Of a stretch of DNA of 64,000 bases, positions 15,093 to 24,270 are shown piece by piece; the first letter of the stretch is position 1; each line of letters begins with the position of its first letter. The stretch is taken from NCBI RefSeq assembly GCF_016892625.1, contig NZ_JAFEMW010000005.1, forward strand, positions 248,001 through 312,000. Direction: 5' to 3'. The notes beneath the pieces are model-generated. The model made no database searches. It saw only the letters and a program-made list of their open reading frames with translations, and was not told the DNA's origin. This stretch comes from Brevibacterium sp. RIT 803 (GTDB lineage: Bacteria > Actinomycetota > Actinomycetes > Actinomycetales > Brevibacteriaceae). The position numbers were made by a program, and so were the translations under genes.

Positions 15093-16779
15093 GTCTGCTG
15101 ACCACTTCCTCCCGCAGCTTGAACTTCTGAATCTTACCGCTCGGGGTCCGCGGGAACTCATCGAGGCACTGCAGTGTCTCCGGCCAATAGTGTTTGGTGA
15201 CGCCCTTGGAAGCGAAGAATTCGCGCAGGTCATCCATGGTGAACGTGTGGCCTTCTCGCAGTGTGACCACGGCACACGCGATCTCCTGCAGGCGGGGGTG
15301 GGGCACCGCCACGATCGCCACTTGGGAGGTGGCGGGATGCTCGTACAGGATGTTCTCGACGTAGGCGACGGGAATGTTCTCTCCACCGCGGATGATGATG
15401 TCCTTCGATCGACCGCCGATCTTGATGAAGCCCTCGTCGTCCATCTCTGCGATATCGCCGGTGTCCAGCCAGTCGCCGTCGAAGGCTTCGTCGGTGAGCT
15501 TCGGTTCGCTGAGATACCCGACGAACAGGAACGGGCCCTTGACCTGCACCTTTCCTTCAGTTCCGGCGGGGACCGGTTCGCCGAGCGGATCGACGATTCG
15601 CACCTGCATATCGCCGAGCTCACGACCGTCTGTGCTCGTGACCTTGTCATCGGAATCGCCAGGGGCGGTCATGGTGACCAGTCCGCATTCGGTCTGCCCC
15701 CAACCGCCGAAGACGTTGAGGTTGGGGAGCAGCTCCTTGGCCTCGTGGACCATGACGCGTGGAATCGGAGCGCCCATGCAGCAGAAGTGTCTGAGACTGG
15801 AGAGATCACGATCCGTGGTCTTGGCGGCCTCGATGAGATCGTGCAGGAACGGGGTGGCGCCCGAAGTGTGCTCGATGCCGAACTCTTCGATCAGTCGCGC
15901 GAACTCCTCGCCGTTCCAGACGTCCTGGAACACACCGGTCCCGCCGATGAGCAGCGGCAGGCAGACTCCGTACATATACCCGGTGAGATGGCCGAAGGTC
16001 GAGGCCATGTGGATGACGGAGCCGTTCCCGAGGCCCAGGTGATCGGGCCAGGGCAGTGACGCGGAGAGCACCGAATTGTGTGTATGCATGACCCCCTTGG
16101 GATCACCCGTCGTCCCCGAGGTGAAGAGGATCAGACCGACATCATTGGGATTGGGCCTCCGCGTCTCCCAGTCGATGCTTGCAGCTGCCTCGGCCGATCC
16201 TGACGAACCAGCCGAGCCCGGTGAGCTTCCCGTCCCGCGATCTAGGAAGTCCGTCCATCGTTCGAAGCCCTCACGGGAGGTGAATGGATCTTCTCCGGGA
16301 GCGTCGAGAACGATCGTATGCCGCAGATCAGGCAGTTTGTCCCTGAGGCGGTCGACCATGTCCGGGTAGTCGAACTTGCGGAACCGGTTGGGGACGAAGA
16401 GAACCGTGACTGCGGCCTTCTTCGCCATGTATCCGATCTCGCGGTCGCGGTAGATCGGGATGAGACCGTTCGTGACCGCCCCCGCCTTGAGAGCGCCCAG
16501 GTGGATGACCAACCATTCGTACCAATTGGGCAGGTGGATGCCCACCACCTCACCCGGTTGCACACCGAGGTCGACGAGGGCCCTGGCACACGCCTCGGCG
16601 TCGGCGGAGAGCTGTCGATATGTGTGGCTTCCATAGGGGTCTCGAGACACGACCGAATCGGGAGTCTCGCTCGTCCAGCGGTCCAGATGATCGAGCAGCG
16701 TCTCGTTCTTCCAGGCACCTGTCGCGGTGTGCTTGTCGATGAGGGAGTCGGTGAGGATCGTGTCGAATCGGGTTGGCAT
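15082..16779 (-). CDS. Acyl-CoA synthetase, AliA-like (cyclohexanecarboxylate-CoA ligase)
   Basis: 565 residues, AMP-forming ligase. LILFTSGTTGDPKG is the P-loop, GWGQTE and WLDTGDIAEMD the adenylate core motifs, GRSKDIIIRGGENI the hinge, and the catalytic Lys lies in RTPSGKIQKF. ATG follows AAAGGAG. It activates a carboxylic acid with ATP and CoA. Cyclohexanecarboxylate is inferred because the other operon genes match BadH, AliB and BadI closely; alone it could be assigned only as a medium-chain or cyclic acid ligase. A Ser/Gly/Ala-rich insert sits near residues 182-195. Confidence 0.78.
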   Translation of the reverse strand: MPTRFDTILTDSLIDKHTATGAWKNETLLDHLDRWTSETPDSVVSRDPYGSHTYRQLSADAEACARALVDLGVQPGEVVGIHLPNWYEWLVIHLGALKAGAVTNGLIPIYRDREIGYMAKKAAVTVLFVPNRFRKFDYPDMVDRLRDKLPDLRHTIVLDAPGEDPFTSREGFERWTDFLDRGTGSSPGSAGSSGSAEAAASIDWETRRPNPNDVGLILFTSGTTGDPKGVMHTHNSVLSASLPWPDHLGLGNGSVIHMASTFGHLTGYMYGVCLPLLIGGTGVFQDVWNGEEFARLIEEFGIEHTSGATPFLHDLIEAAKTTDRDLSSLRHFCCMGAPIPRVMVHEAKELLPNLNVFGGWGQTECGLVTMTAPGDSDDKVTSTDGRELGDMQVRIVDPLGEPVPAGTEGKVQVKGPFLFVGYLSEPKLTDEAFDGDWLDTGDIAEMDDEGFIKIGGRSKDIIIRGGENIPVAYVENILYEHPATSQVAIVAVPHPRLQEIACAVVTLREGHTFTMDDLREFFASKGVTKHYWPETLQCLDEFPRTPSGKIQKFKLREEVVSRHDK

Positions 16780-16848
16780 GTCAGGGCTCCTTTGCTCTGG
16801 TCTCGTGCCGGTGATTGTGGAACGTTGAGGTGAATCGGTGGGAGAGGT

Positions 16849-17595
16849 TCAGGCCATGGTGAGCCCGCCGGAGACGGAGAGCGTCTGACCCGTGACGTAG
16901 GTGGATTCGGGGCTGGCGAAGAAGGCAACGGCATTCGCCAGATCGTCAGGCTGTGCCAGGCGGCGCATCGGGATCGCCTTCTCCAGTGCTGTGCGCAGCT
17001 TCGGATTGTCCTCGGAGATCTCAGCGAACAGCGGAGTGTCGGCCGGTCCCGGGCACACGCAGTTGGAGGTGATGTTGTGCCGTGCGACCTCGCGGGCGAA
17101 GGTCTTGGAGAAGGAGATGATGCCTCCCTTGGCCGCCGAGTACACGGCCTCCCCGCTCGAGCCCACGCGTCCGGCATCGGAGCCGATGCTGATCACGGCC
17201 CCGGATTCGGCGGCGATCATGTGTGAGGCGACCGACTGCGTGCAGTTGAGGGTGCCGATCAGGTTGATCGCGATGACTCGGTCCCAGGTCTCGGCTGTCG
17301 AGTCCATGAAGGGCTCGACCTTGTCCCAGCCGGCATTGTTGACGAGGACGTCGATGCGGCCGAACGTCTCGACCACCTGGGCGGTCATGGCATCGACCTT
17401 GGCCCGATCGGTGACATCGACGGCGACGCCGATGGAATCATTTCCCAGCGCCGAGGCGGTCTCCTGTGACTTCGTTTCGTCGAGGTCGGCGACGACGACG
17501 GTGGCTCCGTCTGCGGCCAGGCGGGTGGCGATGCCTCTGCCGATCCCCGAGGCGGCGCCGGTGACGATGATGATGCGATTGTCCAGTGCAGACAT
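16849..17595 (-). CDS. badH: SDR dehydrogenase, BadH-like (2-hydroxycyclohexanecarboxyl-CoA dehydrogenase)
   Basis: 248 residues. TGAASGIGRGIA is the NAD-binding TGxxxGxG, NNAGW the NNAG motif, and the catalytic Ser/Tyr/Lys lie in SIGSDAGRVGSSGEAVYSAA and the following KGG. The stretch DAGRVGSSGEAVY and the ending TGQTLSVSGGLTM are those I know from Rhodopseudomonas BadH, which oxidises 2-hydroxycyclohexane-1-carboxyl-CoA to the 2-keto compound with NAD. Start follows AAGGGA. It lies between aliA-like and aliB-like genes on the same strand. Confidence 0.78.
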   Translation of the reverse strand: MSALDNRIIIVTGAASGIGRGIATRLAADGATVVVADLDETKSQETASALGNDSIGVAVDVTDRAKVDAMTAQVVETFGRIDVLVNNAGWDKVEPFMDSTAETWDRVIAINLIGTLNCTQSVASHMIAAESGAVISIGSDAGRVGSSGEAVYSAAKGGIISFSKTFAREVARHNITSNCVCPGPADTPLFAEISEDNPKLRTALEKAIPMRRLAQPDDLANAVAFFASPESTYVTGQTLSVSGGLTMA

Positions 17596-17666
17596 GATGT
17601 GTGGTCCCTTCGGATGGTGCTGGTCTCAGTTGTGCTTGTCAGCTGCCGATGTCGGATGTGTGCTGG

Positions 17667-18812
17667 TCAGGGGGCGAAGGCGCGTCCGGCCGACTCCCTG
17701 GCGATGACGAGTTTCATGATCTGTGCGGTTCCGTCCCCGATCTGCATGCCGAGCACGTCCCGGAGACGCTTCTCCACGTCACGATCCTGCTTGTAGCCGT
17801 TCTGGCCGTGCAGAAGGAGGCATTGATGGATGGCGTGATAGGACTCCAGAGGAGCCCACCACTTGCACATCGCCGCCTGTGAGGTGTGGGGCAGGCCTTC
17901 GTCACCGAGCCACAGGGTGTTCAGACACAGCAGCCTGGCGGCGGCCATCTTCGTCTCCGCCTCGGCAAGGGGAAATGAGACGCCCTGGAACTTCGACAGC
18001 GGCTGGTCGAATGCCTCCCGACCCTTCACATAGTCCCAGGCGTCCTCGATCGCTCTGGTGGCACTGCCCGTGCACTGCAGACCGATGAGAGCACGGGAGA
18101 AGTCGAAGCCCTGCATGACCTGGGAGAACGCTGCTCCCTCCGCGCCGAGGAGGTGATCGCCCGGAACCCTGACATCGGTGAAGTCCACCGAGCCACGAGC
18201 CACCGCGGACTGTCCCATATCGGTGATTGGGGTGCGGGCGACCCCTGGGGCATCGAGGTCGACGAGGAAGGCGGAGATGCCCTTGCCTCGTTTCGCGTTC
18301 GGATCGGTCCTCGCGAAGATGACTGCGGCCGTCGAGGTCAGCGCCAGTGACATCGATTTCGTGCCGTTGATGATCCAATCCCCACCGTCACGCTTGGCGG
18401 TGCTCTGGGGATTGCCGGCATCTGAGCCGGCGTCGGGTTCGGAGAGGCCGATGGCCACTGTTTCGGCACCGGAAGTGATGAGGCGGCAATAGTGTTCGGC
18501 TACCTCGGCGCTCGCGTTCCGCGCGATGACCTGACCCATCAATGAGCCCACCACCTGCAGATACGCCACGTTGAGGTCGCCGCGAGCTATGGCCTCGGTC
18601 ACCAGTCCCGCGGTCACCTTCGTCTGGCCCTGCCCGCCGAGGTGGGGCGAGAGTTCGGGGGCGATGAGACCGGCGCTGCCCATCTCCAGTGTCAGATCGG
18701 TGCCGATCCTTCCGGCATTCTCCCGGTCACGTGCCTCGGAGATGAGGCGTTCCTCGAAGGCCGCTGCAGTGTCGAGCAGCGACTGGGCCTCTGGAGTGAT
18801 TGCGAAGTCCAC
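17667..18812 (-). CDS. Acyl-CoA dehydrogenase, AliB-like (cyclohexanecarboxyl-CoA dehydrogenase)
   Basis: 381 residues, FAD-dependent. GTG start (VDFAITPEAQS) 6 bases after AGAGGA. AIGLSEPDAGSDAGNPQ is the flavin/substrate signature, WIINGTKSMSLAL the second block, and the C-terminal LRDVLGMQIGDGTAQIMKL corresponds to the usual RD...YEGTSEI region. Where most acyl-CoA dehydrogenases have the catalytic Glu (YEGT), this reads GDGT, so Asp may serve as base or the base lies elsewhere. Expected reaction: cyclohexanecarboxyl-CoA to cyclohex-1-ene-1-carboxyl-CoA, by context with badH- and badI-like genes. Confidence 0.75.
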   Translation of the reverse strand: MDFAITPEAQSLLDTAAAFEERLISEARDRENAGRIGTDLTLEMGSAGLIAPELSPHLGGQGQTKVTAGLVTEAIARGDLNVAYLQVVGSLMGQVIARNASAEVAEHYCRLITSGAETVAIGLSEPDAGSDAGNPQSTAKRDGGDWIINGTKSMSLALTSTAAVIFARTDPNAKRGKGISAFLVDLDAPGVARTPITDMGQSAVARGSVDFTDVRVPGDHLLGAEGAAFSQVMQGFDFSRALIGLQCTGSATRAIEDAWDYVKGREAFDQPLSKFQGVSFPLAEAETKMAAARLLCLNTLWLGDEGLPHTSQAAMCKWWAPLESYHAIHQCLLLHGQNGYKQDRDVEKRLRDVLGMQIGDGTAQIMKLVIARESAGRAFAP

Positions 18813-18858
18813 TGTGATCCTCTGTTCTGGTGGGCTGATCCGCCTGATTGCCTGTGGT

Positions 18859-19686
18859 TCAGTACGCGTTGTCGAAGGTGCTGAAGTCGGGATCGCGCTT
18901 CTCGGCGAAGGCGGCAGCGCCCTCATGTGACTCGGGTGAGTGCGCGTACAGGTCGAGGGCGCTCATTGCCAGATTGGTGAAACCGGTCTGCATCTCGGAG
19001 TCGGCATTGAACGACTGCTTGAGGAAGCGCAGGGCCGTCGGCGCCTTGAGACCCAGTGCTCGGGCTCGTTCCTTGGCTCGGGGCATGAGCTGGTCGGCTT
19101 CGACGACTTCATTGGCCAAGCCCCACATCTCGGCCTTCTGGGCGTCGATGAGTTCGCAGAAGTACCACATCTCGCGTGCCCGCTTCTCACCCACGATTCG
19201 GGCCAGGAACGCCGTGCCGTAGCCGGCGTCGAAGGATCCGACCTTGGGTCCGGCCTGCCCGAAGCGGGCGTGGGAGGCGGCAATCGTGATGTCGCACAGC
19301 GTGTTGAGGACATTGCCGCCGCCGACGGCGACGCCGTTGACGGCGGCGATGATGGGCTTCGGCACGGATCGCATGGTCTTGTGGAGTTCAGAGATGCGGA
19401 ACATCCCGTAGCGGCTGGGGCCGTAGTCGCCGGTCTTCGCTTTCTGCTTGACGTCCCCTCCGGCACAGAATGCCTTCTGCCCGGAACCGGTGAGGATGAT
19501 CGAGCGGACTTGAATATCGCCCCAGGCCAGAGTCAGCGCCTCGATGAGCTCGTCAACTGTCTGTGATCGGAAGGAATTGAACGACTCTGGGCGGTTGATG
19601 GTGATGACCGCATAGGACTCCTCAACCTCGTAGAGGATGTCGGCGAACTCCTGCGCAGCGGCCGCGGATCCGTGTGTAGCTGGCAT
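18859..19686 (-). CDS. badI: Crotonase-fold ring hydrolase, BadI-like (2-ketocyclohexanecarboxyl-CoA hydrolase)
   Basis: 275 residues, first gene of the operon, ATG after GAGGAGG. The sequence follows Rhodopseudomonas BadI closely as I recall it: DILYEVEESYAVITINRPE, FCAGGD, VGGGNVLNTLCDITI, FGQAGPKVGSFDAGYGTAFL then ARIVGEKRAREMWY. BadI and MenB share this DHNA-CoA-synthase-like branch; the GSFDAGYGTAFLAR block with the Asp and Tyr is the active site. It hydrolytically opens the ring of 2-ketocyclohexanecarboxyl-CoA to pimeloyl-CoA, which enters beta-oxidation. MenB is the main alternative, but no menaquinone genes are adjacent. Confidence 0.8.
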   Translation of the reverse strand: MPATHGSAAAAQEFADILYEVEESYAVITINRPESFNSFRSQTVDELIEALTLAWGDIQVRSIILTGSGQKAFCAGGDVKQKAKTGDYGPSRYGMFRISELHKTMRSVPKPIIAAVNGVAVGGGNVLNTLCDITIAASHARFGQAGPKVGSFDAGYGTAFLARIVGEKRAREMWYFCELIDAQKAEMWGLANEVVEADQLMPRAKERARALGLKAPTALRFLKQSFNADSEMQTGFTNLAMSALDLYAHSPESHEGAAAFAEKRDPDFSTFDNAY

Positions 19687-19751
19687 CTTTGCCTCCTCAA
19701 GCTGGTGTTCTTCGGGCGGCGGCAGCCGATCCCGAAAGAAAGTGAATCAAC

Positions 19752-19777
19752 GTTCACCTCAAGTGAACACCAGTTCA
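19752..19777. promoter_or_regulatory. Operator candidates upstream of the badI-first operon
   Basis: GTTCAC-CTCAA-GTGAAC (19752-19768) overlaps TGAAC-ACCA-GTTCA (19764-19777). They sit 66 bases or more before the start codon of the first operon gene. They are likely the binding site of the operon's TetR regulator. Confidence 0.55.
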
Positions 19778-19948
19778 GCGCGAAGGTCAATACCCTTGAA
19801 CCGGTGAGGTCTGGGCGCTGAAGTCGGAATCGTGAATCGCCATCGTTTCTGCGCGTTCACGGGAACATCCGGTGCGGAGTGCGAGAATGTGAGGGTAGAA
19901 CCGATCCTCGTATTCCCGTGGAATCCATGCACACTCGAGAGGGCAGTG

Positions 19949-20665
19949 ATGACTCAACCCCGTAAGTCCCGACCGCAACCGGCTGCCGGTGCGGAGGTCG
20001 GCTCCCTCATCGGAGGAGCATTCGGCTTGGTGTTCCTCATCATCAACAGCGCATCGTTTTCGACCCTGGGCCGTATCCTCGTCCTCGTCACGGGGACTGC
20101 GGCCTTCGCCGTCATCGTGTTCTTCGCGATTCGTTCACTGAGCCGCATGAAGCGCGCCGAGGTCTCGTCCGCTGCGTCCGTCGAATTCGCTGAGTCCGGC
20201 GAATCCGTCGAGTCGGCCGAGGGGCAGGCTGAGTCAGCCGGGCACACTGAGCCAGTCCAGCACGCGGCGGTCGCTGAGTCAGCCCAGTCAGCCCAGGGGC
20301 AGGTTGCGGCCGGATCGCGTCGGACCGTTCCCTTCGGACGCAGCTACTGGATCATCGTCGGGATCGAAGCGCTGGCGCTCTTCGGAGGCACGCGCCTGCT
20401 AAGCGGTTTAGGACATCCAGAACTCGGCGTGGCCTGGGTGGCGTTCGTCGTCGGCACCCACTTCTATGCTCTCGGCCACGTGTTCAAACTCGACCGGTTC
20501 CATATTCTCGCCACGGTCGTCACCCTGTGCGGCATTGCCGGCTTCATCGCCTTCTTCGCCTCGGTCCCAGCATTCATCCCCGTCTTCAGCGGGATCATCT
20601 CCGGGTTCGTGCTCCTGGCGTTCGGCCTCTGGGCGCTCGTTACTGTCGACGGTGAGCGTGCGTGA
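19949..20665 (+). CDS. Integral membrane protein of unknown function
   Basis: 238 residues. The start MTQPRKSRPQ follows GAGAGGG. Two helices (about 20-38 and 43-62), then a low-complexity linker rich in Ser, Glu, Ala and Gln (about 70-120, with repeated ESGESVESAEG and AESAQSAQG units), then four more helices to the C-terminus. HFYALGHVFKLDRFHILAT resembles DUF-type six-helix proteins of actinobacteria. No catalytic motif is visible. It is alone on this strand, convergent with the tricorn-type protease gene. Confidence 0.7.
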   Translation: MTQPRKSRPQPAAGAEVGSLIGGAFGLVFLIINSASFSTLGRILVLVTGTAAFAVIVFFAIRSLSRMKRAEVSSAASVEFAESGESVESAEGQAESAGHTEPVQHAAVAESAQSAQGQVAAGSRRTVPFGRSYWIIVGIEALALFGGTRLLSGLGHPELGVAWVAFVVGTHFYALGHVFKLDRFHILATVVTLCGIAGFIAFFASVPAFIPVFSGIISGFVLLAFGLWALVTVDGERA

Positions 20666-20674
20666 AACGCCGAT

Positions 20675-20750
20675 TTGCTGTCCACAAACGGTCGCCAGGT
20701 GACTCTACGGCGAACGTTTGCAGACAGTAAAAACCGTTTGCGGACAGTAA
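20675..20750. repeat. Three copies of an 18-base GTTTGCnGACA repeat
   Basis: AACGTTTGCAGACAGTAA (20713-20730) and ACCGTTTGCGGACAGTAA (20733-20750) are direct repeats 20 bases apart. 20675-20692 holds the same unit inverted (its complement reads ACCGTTTGTGGACAGCAA). Related units occur near 28.33 kb. Confidence 0.8.
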
Positions 20751-20782
20751 TCGGCTGACGCGAAAGCCCCTGGGCGCCGCGG

Positions 20783-20815
20783 GGAGTAGCCCGTGGGCGC
20801 GGCCGGGGCTACTCC
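20783..20815. terminator. Hairpin overlapping the tricorn gene stop codon
   Basis: GGAGTAGCCC (20783-20792) pairs perfectly with GGGCTACTCC (20806-20815) across a 13-base GC-rich loop. It includes the stop codon of the leftward protease gene and lies after the convergent membrane protein gene. There is no clear T tract. Confidence 0.45.
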
Positions 20816-23800
20816 GTGGGCGCGATCGGGGCCTGGGGCTTCGGGGGTGTCTGCACGCGCGGGGCCGGGAATTCCGGGGGCGTGGCCGCAGAGGTCTTCT
20901 CCAGGCCGGAGAGCACCTCGGCGATGGCGCGGTCGAGTTGCAGATCGTCCTCACTGAACAGCTGTGAGGGATCATGCTCGACCTCGATATCAGGTTCGAC
21001 ACCGTAGTTCTCAACATCCCAGCCTTTGCCCTCAAGCCAGAAGGAGTAGCGCGGCTGAGTCACACCGGTGCCGTCGACGAGGTCGTAGCGGCCGTCGATG
21101 CCGACAACTCCGCCCCAGGTGCGCACACCGATGACGGGACCCAAGCCCTTGGCCTGAGCACGGGCATTGATGATGTCACCGTCGGAGCCCGAGAACTCGT
21201 TCGCGACGAAGGCCACGGGGCCTCGGCGTGCGTCTTCGGGGTCGGCGATCATGGCATCGTAGTTGCGCACAGCGTTCCAGGCGATGACACGATCGGCGAA
21301 GCGTTCGGCCACCAGGGCGCTGGTATGACCGCCCCGGTTGAATCGGACATCGACGATGACAGCGTCGGCCGACATCGCCTGCCTGAGGTCGCGATGCAGC
21401 TGCGCCCAACCGTTGGGCATCATATCCGGGATGTGCACATACCCGACACGTCCCTCGGACTTCGACCTCACATACTCCCGCCTCGATCGCACCCAGTCCT
21501 GGTACCTCAGCTTCTCCTCGCTGGTCAGCGGCACGATTGCCACCACTCGGTCCTTGCGACCACGGCGCAGGGTGAGTTCGACGATCCTGTTGCCGGCTCC
21601 CTGCAGGTGGGCGGCGGGGCCGCGCACCTCATCGACCCGTTGGCCATCGACAGCCAGGATGATGTCGCCCTCCTGAGCTCCGACACCTGCCTGACGCAAT
21701 GGCGATCTGGCGGCGGGTTCGCTGCTCTCACCGGGCAGAATCCGTGCGATCTGCCATCCGCTCGGTGTCCGTTCCAGGTCAGCGCCGAGGAACCCGAGTC
21801 GCTTCGACGGGTTGCCCAAGGCATTCGAGGGCGTGACATAGGCATGAGACGTGTTGAGTTCCCCGACCGTCTCCCACAGCACATCGACGAGATCATCATG
21901 GGTCAGCGCCTTCGCGGCGACTCGGCGCCACCGCAGGGTGATCCCTTCCCAGTTCACGCCGTTCATGTCTGCACGCCAATAGTGATCGCGCATGATGCGC
22001 GAGTTCTCTTCGAACATCTGCAGCCACTCGGCACGCTGGTCGAGTTCGAAGCGCAGCCGGGAGAGATCCACCGCGACGCACTCGTCATCGTCGTCTTCGA
22101 CCTTGCGGTTGCTGGGACGCACAGTCACGTCGCCGTCATCGTAGACGACCATGAGCTTGCCATCCCCACTCACCCAATAGGCATCTGCCTTGTCGACGAT
22201 GGTGACGAGTTTGCGTTTGGCGAAGTCGAAGTACTGGATCGACTCTGTGGGAGGGGCATCAAGGTCGGTGCCGAGCACGCCGTCCTCCGATTCCCCGGCA
22301 CGGATCCACAGGACTCCGCCGACAGCGGCTTCAAGCTTCCGGAAGACACCGGCAGAGACGGGGAACGCGAGGATCCGCTCTTCGGCGCCCTCGACCTCCA
22401 ACTCGACGGTGGTGACCTTGGACTTCTCCGCCTTGGTCTTCTCTGCCTTCGACGCCTCATCGGTCAGTTCGCTGATCGCCCACCCGCTTGAGGTCGGTCC
22501 GAATGGAGCCGGCTCAGTGGCGCTCAACGGCAGCAGCCACGGTCTGGTCACACCGTTGAACGACAGGTCGAAGGAGTGCTGATTGTAGGCAGGATCGAAA
22601 GTCCGGTCAGACAGGAACACCACGTATTTGCCGTCGGCGGTGAATGTGGGGGAGTAGTCGTTGTACTTCCCGCTGGTCAGCGCCAGCGCCTCATGGTCTG
22701 ATTTGGTGTCGATGAGCATGAGCTGCGCCAGCTGCTCCTCACCCTGAGTGGGCTGTGACCAGATGAGGTACCGTCCGTCCGGTGAGAACTCGGGAGACCT
22801 GGCCTCGCCGAAGCCCGAATGTCCTACCAGTCGGATCTTGCCGTTGCCGACCTCGACGAGACGGACGCTTCCGTCGTGGGAGATCGTGGCTAAGGTCTTT
22901 CCGGACGGATCGGAGGTCATGTGCAGAACTCGTCCGAGGGCGCCAGCCCCTATCCGACGTTCCGTCGCCGTCGCCGAGGTGGCGCGAACCTCGATGGCAT
23001 CGTCGCCTTCGACGTCGGTGACGTAGGCCGCCTGTCCGGTCTGTCCGAGCACCACCGGGAGGCGTGTGCGGATCGAAGAGTCCGCGCACAACGCTCGTGC
23101 GGGGCCCTCACGATGAGCCAACCAGAAGGTCTTTCCCCGCCATTCGATGAGGGAGGCGTTACCCTCATGATCTGGGGCGATGTTGCCGATCCTGGACTTC
23201 GAGTCGAGGTTGAGCGGTTGCACTTGGGTACCTGGAAGCTGCACCTCGAGGGTCCGGATGCTGGCATCGAGGCTGTCGAGGATGCGGATCTCGCCGCGGC
23301 TGTGCCACACGATGCGCGTCCGGTCGGTCGTCGCATTGCGGACGTACCCTTCGGCTTCGGTCTGGAACGTCAGCTGTCGAGGCTCACCCGGATCCCCATC
23401 GCTGCGTGTGGCCAGACCGTCCCAGATCCAGAGGTTGGCCTGCTCATTGGCATGGTGGGGGAAGCTCGCGGCCTTGTCAGAAGTGATGACCAGTGAGTCT
23501 CCCACCCACAGCGGGTCGGTCAGCGACGCCTCTTCGTTGCGCAGCAGCCGCTGCCACTGGACTCCGCTGCCCGTGGCGTCTGCGCTGCGATCAAGCCAGA
23601 GTCGGGGCGCGGTTCCCCCTCGGTAGCGCTTCCAGTGCGCGGGTTCACGACTGTAGGGAGTGGCCAGGGCGGTCACCGATGAGTGATGATGGGCCATTCC
23701 CGAGGCTCTGCCCCACGACAGGCGTTCGACGCTGCCGTCGATTCCCACTGACCTGACCACGTGATTGCGTGACTCGAACTCGCCGGCGTTTGAGCCGATG

Positions 23801-24105
23801 AGGACGCGCTCATCGTCGGCCCAACCGAGCATCGTCATCGCCGTCGACCCCAGCCAGGTGAGCCGACGCAGAGAACCGGAAGCCACCTCGGCGAGCATGA
23901 GCTCAGGGTGGCCATCGCGGTGCGAGACATAGGCGATACGGGAGCCATCGGGGGAGAACCTCGGGCTGCGCGCGGGAGCATGATCCGAGGTCAGACGCCA
24001 AGCGCGCCCACCCTCGGCGGCGGCGAGCCACACGTCATCGTCGGCAATGAAAGTGATGAGATCACCGTGGATGTGCGGGTACCGGAGGTAAGTGTTGGAA
24101 TTCAC
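20809..24105 (-). CDS. Tricorn-type S41 protease
   Basis: 1098 residues, close to the 1071 of archaeal tricorn. The GTG start gives VNSNTYLRYPHIHGDLITF, the normal beginning of the first beta-propeller; no ribosome site is visible. Order: propeller blades with SPRFSPDGSRIAYVSHRDG-type repeats (to about 680), a helical part with the catalytic His in NTSHAYVTP, a PDZ domain (GFLGADLERTPSGW onward), and the S41 core with IVDVRFNRGG and NEFSGSDGD, where Ser about 974 and Asp about 975 match the nucleophile and the residue that holds the peptide N-terminus. Tricorn trims proteasome products into small peptides. The C-terminal tail is Pro-rich. Confidence 0.9.
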   Translation of the reverse strand: MNSNTYLRYPHIHGDLITFIADDDVWLAAAEGGRAWRLTSDHAPARSPRFSPDGSRIAYVSHRDGHPELMLAEVASGSLRRLTWLGSTAMTMLGWADDERVLIGSNAGEFESRNHVVRSVGIDGSVERLSWGRASGMAHHHSSVTALATPYSREPAHWKRYRGGTAPRLWLDRSADATGSGVQWQRLLRNEEASLTDPLWVGDSLVITSDKAASFPHHANEQANLWIWDGLATRSDGDPGEPRQLTFQTEAEGYVRNATTDRTRIVWHSRGEIRILDSLDASIRTLEVQLPGTQVQPLNLDSKSRIGNIAPDHEGNASLIEWRGKTFWLAHREGPARALCADSSIRTRLPVVLGQTGQAAYVTDVEGDDAIEVRATSATATERRIGAGALGRVLHMTSDPSGKTLATISHDGSVRLVEVGNGKIRLVGHSGFGEARSPEFSPDGRYLIWSQPTQGEEQLAQLMLIDTKSDHEALALTSGKYNDYSPTFTADGKYVVFLSDRTFDPAYNQHSFDLSFNGVTRPWLLPLSATEPAPFGPTSSGWAISELTDEASKAEKTKAEKSKVTTVELEVEGAEERILAFPVSAGVFRKLEAAVGGVLWIRAGESEDGVLGTDLDAPPTESIQYFDFAKRKLVTIVDKADAYWVSGDGKLMVVYDDGDVTVRPSNRKVEDDDDECVAVDLSRLRFELDQRAEWLQMFEENSRIMRDHYWRADMNGVNWEGITLRWRRVAAKALTHDDLVDVLWETVGELNTSHAYVTPSNALGNPSKRLGFLGADLERTPSGWQIARILPGESSEPAARSPLRQAGVGAQEGDIILAVDGQRVDEVRGPAAHLQGAGNRIVELTLRRGRKDRVVAIVPLTSEEKLRYQDWVRSRREYVRSKSEGRVGYVHIPDMMPNGWAQLHRDLRQAMSADAVIVDVRFNRGGHTSALVAERFADRVIAWNAVRNYDAMIADPEDARRGPVAFVANEFSGSDGDIINARAQAKGLGPVIGVRTWGGVVGIDGRYDLVDGTGVTQPRYSFWLEGKGWDVENYGVEPDIEVEHDPSQLFSEDDLQLDRAIAEVLSGLEKTSAATPPEFPAPRVQTPPKPQAPIAPTE

Positions 24106-24258
24106 GTGACCCACATTACAAGCATGCACGGACACGGAGCTGTGAAAGAGGAGGATGCCCAGCCAATTTGCACGCTCTGCGAGATCTCGTCGGCGCGGAT
24201 GCTCGGATTCGGGCGTCGAGGTGACGCGGCCCATGCGGCGCAGTCGGGCCCTGACCAA

Positions 24259-24270
24259 TAGAATGGTGGC
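24259..24270 (+). promoter_or_regulatory. -10 element placed for a leaderless argS transcript
   Basis: TAGAAT (24259-24264) followed by GGTGGC and then the ATG. With the usual 6-7 base distance from -10 box to transcript start, transcription would begin at the start codon. No Shine-Dalgarno is present. Confidence 0.5.

Noticed and set aside
15091..16059. Long plus-strand frame inside the CoA ligase region
   Set aside because: Shadow of the AMP-forming ligase on the minus strand, whose motifs are all present.
20675..20692. CTGTCCACA as a further DnaA box
   Set aside because: One-mismatch single site, and it is part of the 18-base repeat unit rather than a cluster.
20974..22491. 505-codon open frame antisense to the tricorn gene
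   Set aside because: High-GC antisense shadow; the minus-strand product has full PDZ and S41 motifs.
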